Shown: in pieces, positions 35,511 through 44,440 of the stretch
Layout: every line of letters begins with the position of its first letter
Position numbering within the stretch: the stretch's first letter is position 1
Assembly: GCA_963457665.1 (NCBI GenBank)
Contig: OY735213.1
Coordinates: forward strand, 49,122,785 to 49,186,784
Length of the DNA: 64,000 bases
Source of the DNA: Thysanoteuthis rhombus
Lineage: Eukaryota > Mollusca > Cephalopoda > Oegopsida > Thysanoteuthidae
Direction of reading: 5' to 3'
Translations under genes and position numbers: made by a program
The notes under the pieces: model-generated
Told to the model about the DNA's origin: nothing
Database searches by the model: none
What the model saw: the letters and a program-made list of their open reading frames with translations, nothing else

Positions 35511-36290
35511 GAAAAATTCTTTTTTTGTAAAGCAATTAACCTGCCCGTTTGGGCAGTTATTCAGCTTGTAATATTGACCCATGGCAAACTGCAGATGTAG
35601 GAAATTGCGGTTCTATCGCTTACTCAATAAAACTTTCATTTTATCGTGCTTGTTGGCAACTCAGTCCTATCTGTGAGTCAGGGCTTTTATCTTGTAGTGA
35701 ATAACTATTACTCTCTACTGCCTTTTGCAAGTGATGGGTTAATGCAAAGGAGAAAAAACTAGTGGTGTTTATGTTGATAAAGTCATCATGTAGTTCAAGG
35801 GTTTCCAACCTTTTTTTTTTGTCACCGCCCAATTTGGCATATTCTGAAGAGATAAGACCCAAATAACATAACATTTTAGGCATATCGGGTTTCTTAAAGA
35901 AAAAAAAATACCGCCCACTTAAAATCACAAATAGCCTACTAGTGGGCTGTACTCCCTATATTCAAGACCTCTGATCTGGATGTCTTTTTTTTTGAGATCA
36001 TTTTATCCCCACCTTTGCAACATAACTTTTTTCAGTTCTCTTGATCTTAGCATGGTTCATTTTTTTTTCCTTCTTACCAACTTGTAAATGTCAACCCTGC
36101 AGGATTTTTGTTGTTGTTTAGAGTTTCATAGGAGGGAGGCATGGGTCGGATGATCAGGTTTGCCCCCCACCAATGACGTAATTATGTTTTTAACGGTTAT
36201 AATGAATGAAAATAATCTACTAAATGTTAAATTACCAATTTCCATGTTTTTTATTTTTTGTCTTGGTGAGTTTTTTCCGGTCTTCCATGC
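35511..36290. other. Unassigned; hAT-like end near 35797
   Basis: AAGGGTTTCCAACCTTTTTT followed by a GTCACCGCCCAA block resembles ends of widespread hAT-type MITEs. A second CCGCCCACTT lies at 35912, but ends could not be paired convincingly. Confidence 0.4.

Positions 36291-36344
<54 letters not shown>
36291..36344. repeat. (AC)n microsatellite
   Basis: About 53 bases of alternating AC. Open frames encoding T-H-T-H or C-V-C-V runs across it are artefacts. Confidence 0.97.
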
Positions 36345-36347
<3 letters not shown>

Positions 36348-36454
36348 GTCCACATTCAAATACACACACATACACATTCTATATTCATTTGACTTTGCCA
36401 AATTTAGCTACAGGTTATATTTGCATAATGAATGAATTCACTGGTATTCTAGAT

Positions 36455-36831
36455 CAGTGGTTTCAAAATAGGGGTCCGTGGCTCCCTGAGTGTCCACCAA
36501 AAAATGTTTGGGGGTCCGTCAAATAATGCTTAGGTGGGCGGAGCAGTGTTCCCTCTAAATCTGAAATTTTGAGTCAGTGTGGCAGAGGAATAACATCATC
36601 TTTTGTACAATGATCAAGAAAAATAATAATTGTAAACAGACATGTATCATACGTTAGGATTTGAAGTAAATGTAAACTTTTTTAAAATGTATTTGATTTT
36701 TAAAGGCCAAAAATCTATTTCCATCATAGTTTATTAATTAGTAGATTTTAGGTGAATGCTGAAAAAGGGGTCCATCAGAATATCTCGTCTATAGAAGGGG
36801 TTCTATTGTGTTCAAAGAATTGAAACCACAG
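36455..36831. mobile_element. hAT-like MITE (377 bp)
   Basis: Ends CAGTGGTTTCAA and, in reverse, CTGTGGTTTCAA (11 of 12). Flanking octamers TTCTAGAT and TCCCAGAT agree at 6 of 8. The GGGGTCCGTGGC block just inside is typical of hAT MITEs. No coding capacity. Confidence 0.72.
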
Positions 36832-36879
36832 TCCCAGATTAAGCTACCAATCATGGTACCATAGTACCATAGGAGGAGA

Positions 36880-36936
36880 CCTGTGTGTGTATATGTGTGT
36901 ATGTGTGTGTGTGTGCATGTATGTGTGTACATATGA
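36880..36936. repeat. (GT)n imperfect microsatellite
   Basis: GTGTGT tracts interrupted by AT/CAT. Confidence 0.9.
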
Positions 36937-37059
36937 TTTTTTCTCATCTACTTTGGTAAGATGGGGAAGGAAAAACTGATGATATGTGACTGGAATTTTT
37001 AACACTACTGGAGAAAATCCTTATTACCAGAATTATTCTTGGGATCCAAGTATTAAATA

Positions 37060-37512
37060 TACAGGTCAAGTTAGTCACTGAATAGAAACGGTCATGCGAC
37101 CAATGTCTTTTGCATACCGTGTTGGGGATAATCGATTAAAACAATTTGGAAAAAAAGGGGTGATCAATGAATAGTTAATAGTTACTTATCACACCTTTTG
37201 TTGAGCAATGACCACCAAGAAAAGTCTTGATTTTCAAAATCCAGACCAACATAAAATAAGGGATCAATATAGCATAAATGTGCATTGCAAATTTACCTCC
37301 CCCCCCCAGATTTAAAAACCTACATTGAGAGGGAATTTAGAAAAAGAACAAAAGTTTTTTATAGACATGATAAGGGGTGAAGGATAAAATTTTCGGTACT
37401 TTAGCTCCATTGGTATGGCATGTATGTGTGCTCCATACATAGCCAGCCGGACCAGACTAGTTTGAAAACTGAGAGAAACCAATGTTGACAGTTTTGGTTT
37501 ACGGTTTCCGAT
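37060..37512 (-). repeat. Rep-A, reverse, full length
   Basis: CAGGTCAAGTTAGTCACTG at the left; GGGGTGATCAATGAATAG, CATAAATGTGCATTGCAAAT and ATTGGTATGGCATGTATG inside; TTTACGGTTTCCGATAC at the right. Confidence 0.9.
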
Positions 37513-37837
37513 ACATAGTGTGTCCCTAAAGTAACCATATATTTTGATGAAATAGGGAGTGGGGGCTTTTTAAACATGGAGTTTTTGCCCCATGCCAGGC
37601 GTTGAGTCATCCCAATAACTGAGAAGCTAAGACACTGTTTTGTTAGTTATCTTCACTCACTAGTATACATAACGTCTTTTTTTTCTTGCTGTTTTGTTTT
37701 GTTTTAATTCAGTTTGCAGGGGGTTATAAGGCAAAAAAATTATGCGGGTTATACAGACTCATACTAAGTTAAATCTTTGAAAGAAAAGAGGGTCCAGGAT
37801 TGGAATTTCAATCAACAAGAATCAGTGGTACTGCTGG
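37513..37837. other. Unassigned; mariner-like terminal motif at 37518
   Basis: AGTGTGTCCCTAAAGTAACC directly after Rep-A resembles terminal motifs of Tc1/mariner-like transposons. No partner was found. Confidence 0.35.
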
Positions 37838-38090
37838 AATACTCCTCTGAAGGGTCAGAAAATCTCTATAGCCAGCTTGGGCATCAGCTTACTGCGGTGT
37901 GTCTTTGACCTATGCTTCAATATGCACAGACAACTTCGGTTGTTTTACTCCTTTATAAAGAGTGGGAGACCTCTGGAGCCAGCTCAGGTATGTACCTACT
38001 TTTGAGTGTCCTGGACCTACGCATCAATTACTCAGGTCAGCCCTACTGTCAGAATACTTCATCAAAGGAGTGACTTGGGCATCTGTCAGG
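37838..38090 (+). repeat. Tandem repeat, about 2.3 units of about 107 bp
   Basis: ACTCC/ACTTC anchors at 37841, 37947 and 38056 begin successive units sharing CCTCTGAAGGGT-like, GCCAGCTTGGGCATC/GCCAGCTCAGGTATG and TTTGACCTATGCTTCAAT/CTGGACCTACGCATCAAT blocks. Confidence 0.75.
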
Positions 38091-38991
38091 ATAAAGAAAT
38101 TCCAACAAAACCCATGACCCAGGAACCTTGCTCACATCATCCCATCTCAATGGGCCAGGGCATGCAAACTCTAGCTAAGAGCCTGTAAGACATGAAAAAT
38201 GCTACCAAATCTTCACTCACAAAGCCAAACCATGATATTGTATGCATGTGTTCATACAAAGTTCATGTTTTCTTTATGTTTGAATTGATTAAAACCCATT
38301 AGTGATGATTTTCCAATTTTTAAATTTGTCTTTTCCTTTCCAGACCTACTGTTAACAATGGAAATGCAAGAGTTTTTTAGTTACATGCAAGATAAAAGGT
38401 GTGAAGTTATATCAAATTAGAGAAAAGTTTCAGGGAAAATTTCTTAAGAAAGGTTCCAGAGACTTGGCTAATTGTGACAGAAATGCTTGAAAGTGTCTTC
38501 AACAAAGCGGTTGATCACTTTGAGATCTGTGGAGACTTTGATAGTTACCACATAAAATCTAATGATCAAACCTGAGTCTGTATTCTCTCATGCATTCATT
38601 CAAAAATATATGTATTGTGTTTCAGTATCTATCCCTATAAAAGCCCTGTATGCAAATTAATATGTTTAATAGTATAATTGTAAGGTCCTAAGTATCTCTG
38701 TTTTGTGCTATAACCATAAGTTTTAATGGTCGGTTCCATGTGAAATTGATTAACGCAGCTAATAAAAACAACTATAGTGTTTTAAAATGAGATATGCTGT
38801 TGTGACATAACAACAAATATTATGTCACAGAGAGCTGGGCGTTTGAAACTAAAATGAAAGAAAAAAAGCGTGTGTAATTGTTTTTAAAAAATGCCATATT
38901 TGTCAAATTTGACTGTACTTTTTCCTATTTTCTAAAATAAAATATTCAACTTTTTTTTTTGAAGTAATTTATATTTTCAATAAAATAAGTT
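38091..38991. other. Unassigned intron sequence
   Basis: No recognised repeat or gene. Confidence 0.35.
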
Positions 38992-39222
38992 TCTTCTCTA
39001 TTCCATGATATCAGTGGTGATTTTTCTTACCCACCATTTTGTCTCAAGATCTCATGTCAGATTACCCTTTAAAACAGCTGGAGATGAGTTGAGACTTGAA
39101 AAAACATAAAATTAGAATACTTGAATTATTAATAATAAATTACCTAATAAATTAGCTTTATATTCCTTAGTGCCGTCCATACATAAATAAACCTGTCATT
39201 TTTGACTGGTATATGCTAATAT
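38992..39222 (+). repeat. Rep-C, copy 4
   Basis: TTCTTCTCTATTCCATG start, GATGAGTTGAGACTTGAAAA, AGAATACTTGAATTATTAAT, AAATTACCTAATAAATTAGC and GCCGTCCATACATAAATAAA. Confidence 0.78.
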
Positions 39223-39286
39223 ACATTTATATATTATCAAGAAATGGATATATAATCTGACAGAATATTTATGATTGTGCTACATG

Positions 39287-39400
39287 ATTTGAAACTCTAT
39301 TTGAAATAACCTCCTGTTGTTACACGGAGAATGATTCACTATTCATGCTGTCAAGACTGAGTGCCGCAACAGGGGAGTCATTTCAAATAGAGTTTCAAAT
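39287..39400. repeat. Foldback, arms of 33-34 bp
   Basis: Arms 39287-39319 and 39367-39400 are near-perfect reverse complements (TTTGAAACTCTATTTGAAAT common to both) around a 47-bp loop. A long AT microsatellite begins about 25 bases downstream. Confidence 0.85.
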
Positions 39401-39419
39401 AATATAATGCATTAATACG

Positions 39420-39423
<4 letters not shown>

Positions 39424-39505
<82 letters not shown>

Positions 39506-39507
39506 TT
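39424..39507. repeat. (AT)n microsatellite
   Basis: About 84 bases of AT with two interruptions. Confidence 0.95.
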
Positions 39508-40333
39508 TGTGCATGTATATTCATGGCTTGAAGTTACTTTTCTTTTGAATTCCTACAATTTTTTCAAATAAATGGCTTCTTTTGGGACATCTAGTGTATG
39601 TATCTTGTGTTAATCTCATCTGATCTTAACTCATTTCAAATGTTAATTTGAATATTTTCGAATGTAGAATGCAAAATCCAATTATTAAACTTTTATTAAC
39701 AAATGAAAATGAATTTGCTGCTTGCATTCTTTTCATTTTAATGAAATTGTCCACTCTCAGCTGATATGGTCTGTTGAATATGAACAGATAGATATAGTTA
39801 TATGCATTCATAGTCGCCTTTTTAAAAAAAATTATCTTTTTAAATCTATTTTTCACTGGTCCGTCCCACTGAACATGCACCATTGTGGAAATGTGAAGCA
39901 GAAAATTAACTTTAACCACCAAAAAAAGACTGAGCAATCTCCCCTCCTCAACAAAATCTTTTAAACTCATGAACCGCTTGAAAATGCTGCTTAACAGAAT
40001 GGAATCCTTCTGTGAATAGAATAGAAAGAATGAAACTCTTTAGTGAATTAAATTTTAAAAAGATACCCAAAAGTGTTAGGGAAGTATCTTTGATCAAAAG
40101 TTATTCCCCTTGAATTAAAATTTGAATTTTTTATATGAATTAAAGAGGTAAGTCAGTAGTATGGATTGCAAATAAAGAATAAATCTTGGGGAGATTTGAA
40201 ATGGTGTCCCTTGTCCATGACAGGGTAACAAAGATTTTTTAATTTCCTATCTATGCTCTTTGCTCAATACTTGTAGAATGAATGTAAAAATGTCCTGACA
40301 GTTATGATAATGTACAATCAAATAAGGTGGAAG

Positions 40334-40334
<1 letters not shown>
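39508..40334. other. Unassigned intron sequence
   Basis: A 114-codon minus frame at 39626-39970 has no recognised motif. Nothing else seen. Confidence 0.35.
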
Positions 40335-40366
<32 letters not shown>

Positions 40367-42035
40367 CCATCATCAGTCTTTTAGCGTCCGTTGTTGGACA
40401 TAGACCTTCCCCAGGATTTGCTACACTTCTCTATCATGGGTGTCACGGAGCCAGTACTTCCTGAACTTGTCTAGCTCGTCTCCCCATCTAACATTTTGCC
40501 GGCCTCGGTTGCGCATGTGGTCTCGGGGAATCCATGTTGTGAGTCGTGATGTCCATCGATTGTCTGCCATTCTTGCAACATGGCCAGCCCACTGCCATTT
40601 AAGATTTTTAATGGATTCTATGATGTCTCTAACTCTTGTCTTTTCTCAGATGTACTGTGCTGTTTTGTGGTCTCTCCATGTGAGGCCCAGCATTATTCTT
40701 TCATGTGCACGTTGCATGGTTCTCAGCTTACGGGTCTGTCTCTTGGTTAAGTTCCATGTTTCAGCTCCATAAGTGACTATTGGGAGGATGCATTGGTTAT
40801 ACACCCTTCTCTTTAGGATTAATGGGATCTTATTATTTTTGAAGGTTGAGCTAGCTCTGCCAAAGGCTTGCCATCCTAGTGTGATTCTTCGCTTGATTTC
40901 TTCTTCTTTTGAGGGTCTCATGGAGATTCGTTGCCCTAGGTAGATGTAGTGGTCTACTTTCTCGAGTTCTGTGTCCTCGATTTCGATCTTAGTGTTCTTA
41001 TCTCCAATGTGGTTGTTGCACATGATCTTCGTCTTGATGAAGTTCATGTGTAGGCCGACTTTCTTGCTCTCTTCATTTAGTTCATCTATCATTAGTTGGA
41101 GGTCGTGTAGGTTCTCTGCGAAAAGGGCTATGTCGTCTGCAAATCTGAGGTTGCTCAGATACTCGCCGTCTATTCTAATTCCTCTACTCTCCCAGTCTAG
41201 TCTTCTGAAGATCATCTCGAGGCAGGCTGTGAAGAGTTTAGGTGAGTTGGTATCATCTTGCCTTACTCCTTTCTGGAGCTGGAAGGGGTCCGAGTCTTTA
41301 TGTAGCCTGATAAATGAGCTGCCATGATTGTATATATGTTTCAACACTTCAACATATACTGGATCTACATCTTGCCGACTGATGGACTCCATGACCTTAG
41401 GGGTTTCTACTGAGTCGAACGCCTTTTTGAAGTCGATAAATGCTACGGCAAGTGGTAGTTTATACTCAGCTGCTTTTTCTTTCAGTTGATTTATCGAGTG
41501 CAGGTGGTCCATGGTCGAGTAGCTTCGTCTAAAGCCAGCCTGTTCACGTGGCTGGTTTTCATCGAGTGTTTTTGTAATTCGGTTGGTGATGATCTTTGTG
41601 AAAAGTTTGTATACACAGTTGAGTAGGCTTATAGGCCTATAGTTGTTGAGGTCTTTCGGGTTTCCTTTTTTATATAAAAGCATTATGATTGTAGTGTTCC
41701 AATTGTCTGGGACTTTACTGCGTTTTAGACACAAGTTGAAGAGGACAGCCAGTTTCCTAGTGATGATTTTACCTGCTTTTCGGAGTAGGTCAATGGTGAT
41801 GTTGTCTGGTCCAGGGGCAGTTCCTTTCTTCGTCTGTTTAATGGCTTCTTTCGCCTCCTACGGGGTTACTTTTGGGAAGTCCTCGAGTTGATAGCTCGTG
41901 TCTTGCGTATCTTGCTCATTGTTTTGTAGACCTTGTTTGGACGAATAAAGTTTTTGGTAGAATTATTTGGCACGTTCGACAATCCTGTCTCTGTCTGTTG
42001 TTAGGTTTCAATTTTCCTCGAGTATGCTAGTTATA
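40335..42035 (-). mobile_element. RTE-1 retrotransposon, best copy (5'-truncated)
   Basis: Minus-strand RTE-clade non-LTR element. After the (ATC)n tail complement (40335-40372), the coding frame runs from its stop at 40373 up to about 42013. From the N-side it has an RT lead-in (TAPGPDNITIDLLRKAG), then SKVPDNWNTTIIMLL, NNYRPISLLNC and AFIDFKKAFDSVE. Next come GVRQDDTNSPKLF (the usual G of GVRQGD is D here), RFADDIALFAE (catalytic FADD), HMNFIKTKIMCNN, VTYGAETWNLT and the C-terminal W-A-G-H-V-A-R-M and W-R-D-E-L-D-K blocks. RT copies element RNA into the nicked target. One TGA replaces CGA at about 40648. Stops also occur near 41862 and 41960. The endonuclease is lost by truncation, so it is dead but young. 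Confidence 0.92.
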
Positions 42036-42235
42036 CTTGTCAGGAATTAACTCTTAAATGCATTTTGGTTAAAAAAAAAAGTAATTCAAGTTGTGTAGCT
42101 TTTGATTGAAGTTACCTCCCTTGCACAAATAAAATGGAAGAAGTACTTGTCAAAAATTAACTCTTAAATTCATTCTTGTCAAAAAAAGTAATTCAAGTGG
42201 TATAATTTTTGATTGAAGATACCTCCCTTGCACTT
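42036..42235 (+). repeat. Tandem duplication, two units about 110 bp apart
   Basis: ACTTGTCAGGAATTAACTC to GAAGTTACCTCCCTTGCAC recurs as ACTTGTCAAAAATTAACTC to GAAGATACCTCCCTTGCAC. Over about 90 bases they differ at only a handful of positions. It directly abuts the 5' limit of the RTE-1 copy. Confidence 0.85.
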
Positions 42236-42489
42236 TTCAGTAATTTATTTCTATGTTTCTGTAATTCAATTCACCAAAGAGTTCCATTTTAAAAAATCCT
42301 ATAGATTTAAAGAGTTCCTCTGTGGTTACAAGAAGTCTATTATTTTAACAGATAATAATAATTACAAAGCTTCATCAATTGTAATTTTGTATATAAAGCA
42401 AGAGCATGGTAGCGTGTTGGAGATTGGAGATTTGAGAAGGAAAGTATATATCTGTATTGGTTGTTTGAATATTGTTTAGCTTTTGTAGC
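42236..42489. other. Unassigned spacer
   Basis: No recognised feature. Confidence 0.35.
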
Positions 42490-42640
42490 ATGATCAGTGA
42501 TAATAAGATACATTCCGATGGGTAAGGAATACAAGTTCAAATCTTGGTAGAGGCTTATTCTTTATTTCCAATCCACATTGTCTGCTTAACTCTAGAATCG
42601 ATAAAAAAGGCTTGAATGTTATCATTGAAGGAAATAACAC
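42490..42640 (+). mobile_element. SINE-like repeat (family S2), degenerate head
   Basis: B box-like ACAAGTTCAAATCTTGG, then GAGGCTTATTCTTTATTTCC and CTGCTTAACTCTAGAA, in the same order as 31826-31995. A box weak. Confidence 0.5.
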
Positions 42641-43189
42641 CTGAATAAAATTTGGTGAATTGAAATTTTTTTCTCCCATTCAATACACATAAGTCTTCCT
42701 CTATTTCTTATGCTATCCATTGAAGAGTTCCATTGTCAATTACAAGTGGTTTATGAATTTAAGAGTTATTTGAGACTAAGTGTGTAAACAGCCTGAGAGT
42801 TGTGATAAAAAGGAGAAATAAGATGAAAGAAATTCAAGTTAAAAATTAATTGTACTGACAATGCCTCATCTAAGAAATTTGAAGACTATTACAAAACTAA
42901 AAAGCATTCAGCATACACTAAATAAAAACTGAATGAAAACAAAGAAAATAAAAAAACAAGGTAGGGAATTTTGAATGTACAAATATTGGGTTACTTCCCT
43001 TAAAATTTAAATCCACCCCTTTCATTAACTGTTTCAACCTCTGCAATAATAAAAATATCCCTCGATCAGAAACAAATTTGTGGATCTGCCTCAAAAGTTG
43101 AAAAAATCTTCCATGGTTTATGCATTGATGCTAAATCTTTGTCTTCAGATGAAATTCTTTCCTTGATAAGCGGAAATTTAGCCATGCCA
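42641..43189. other. Unassigned intron sequence
   Basis: No recognised repeat or gene. Confidence 0.35.
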
Positions 43190-43460
43190 AAATCGCTAAA
43201 TTAGCTTGGGAGTGCTCAAGCATTAGCTATTTTTTTATGATTGTTAACCATTTTTAGCAACTTATTGGTGTTTTTAGGCCATTTTTGGTATTTTTGACCA
43301 TTTCTTTTCAGTTAGCAAATTTTTGGCTGTCAACTTGCACAAAAACATTTTTTGAGTCAGCAATAATAAATTTCTGTCCAGCCAATTTTTTCTGCTAACA
43401 CTCCTACACATTGGCTATGTGTAGGAGTGTTAGCAGAAAAAATTCGATTGATATTCATGG
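43190..43460. repeat. TTAGC/GGCCATTTTT-rich repeat with perfect foldback
   Basis: Repeated GCTAAATTAGC, GGCCATTTTTGG and TAGCAA words resemble the subterminal words of hAT-like elements here (compare 46480-46690). Ends in the perfect foldback at 43384-43444. Confidence 0.5.
43384..43444. repeat. Perfect 27-bp foldback, 7-base loop
   Basis: Arms 43384-43410 and 43418-43444 are exact reverse complements; the loop is TTGGCTA. Lies in the intron about 190 bases before the exon at 43631. Confidence 0.97.
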
Positions 43461-43630
43461 AGAACTTTTGAAGACAACGTGTGTACAAACAGATGGACTG
43501 AATACATATGCCTCTTTGAAATTCATTGACATAGATAAAAAAAAAAATTTTGAAAGCCTTCCCAAATGTTTTTAAAAAAATTTTCCCAATTCCTTCTGTG
43601 AATTGTTTTCATTTCAAATTTTTTTTTCAG

Positions 43631-43715
43631 CCAATCGTCAAAACTGCTCTTCCCAGCATGGTACAAAGCTTGCTCGACCTTTTGAAGACATTGCACCTTG
43701 AGGTCCAGTATGAAG
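43631..43715 (+). CDS. ARMH1: ARMH1-like gene, next internal exon
   Basis: An 85-nt exon entered in phase 0 after a poly-T tract ending TTTTTTTCAG, and left in phase 1 at a strong donor (GTAAGG). It has 28 whole codons and no stop. It reads PIVKTALPSMVQSLLD, then LLKTLHLEVQYE, matching the segment of remembered ARMH1 that follows the exon at 28601 (human has a similar P-I-[IV] start and an identical HLEVQYE ending). Phase 0 entry matches the phase 0 exit of the previous exon, about 14.8 kb upstream. That intron carries Rep-A, Rep-B, Rep-C, SINE, hAT and RTE insertions. The exon is too short to be convincing alone; order, phase and motif agreement make it credible. Confidence 0.78.
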
Positions 43716-43778
43716 GTAAGGGATAATCAGATTTGTCAGTAATAACTGGATCCAAAGACATTATTTAATTAGAAAATG

Positions 43779-44040
43779 TCGTCTAAAACTGTTTTCAAGT
43801 GTTTCTGATTGACAGGCTTACTCTCTATCGTTTTTACAGGCCACACCAATGGAACCAGAGGGTTGAAAATTTAAGCAGCACTACTTATTATGTCTACAAA
43901 ATAAGTTTTTTTTTAGAAAAAAATTCCTAACCTTTAAATAGATGTTCTCAATTTACAATGAAAGTTTATGCTAAATTGTTTTCTTGGTTTATACCTGGCA
44001 GCATTCATGTTTGTTTTTTGAAAATCTAGTCTCTTTGCTG
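43779..44040 (+). repeat. Rep-A, forward, broken at mid-element
   Basis: AAACTGTTTTCAAGTG, GGCCACACCAATGGAACCAG, AATGAAAGTTTATGCTAAAT and TTTTTTGAAAATCTAG. Stops at TTTGCTGATC, the same place as 13932-14240. Confidence 0.85.
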
Positions 44041-44054
44041 ATCCAACAGAAGTC

Positions 44055-44440
44055 GATTAGAAACCATCATGAGACAAGTATTGTTTGGCAGCATACCGTG
44101 TTGGAGTAAATCAATTAAAACAATGGAAAAAGGGGTGATCACTTTTCTCTTCATTTTTTTAGGGTAGCGATTACTGAGAAAAGTCTGGGTTCTCAAAAAC
44201 AGGCAGACAAAAACTGAAGAACCAATGTAGCATAAACTTACACTGTAAATTGAACCCTTGTTCTTAGAACCTATTTGGGGGGGGAGAATTAAAAAAAAAA
44301 AAAACACGTTTTTTTCCTAGAAATGATAAGGAGTAAATGTTTAAATTTTCTGGCTCCATTGGTGCAGCCTGTACATGTGATAGTGATACATAGCCAACCA
44401 ACATGAAAACTGAAGAAACCTATGTGGACTATCTGTTATA
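44055..44440 (-). repeat. Rep-A, reverse, nearly full
   Basis: TTAGAAACCATCATGAGAC, GGCAGCATACCGTGTTGGAG, GCATAAACTTACACTGTAAA, CCATTGGTGCAGCCTGTAC and AACATGAAAACTGAAGAAAC. Confidence 0.87.

Noticed and set aside
36126-36526. Open frames with C-V-C-V and T-H-T-H runs on both strands
   Set aside because: Simple translation of the (AC)n tract.
40440-41327. Plus-strand frames across the RTE-1 copy
   Set aside because: Antisense shadows of the minus-strand reverse transcriptase frame; near-identical shadows recur at the other RTE-1 copies.
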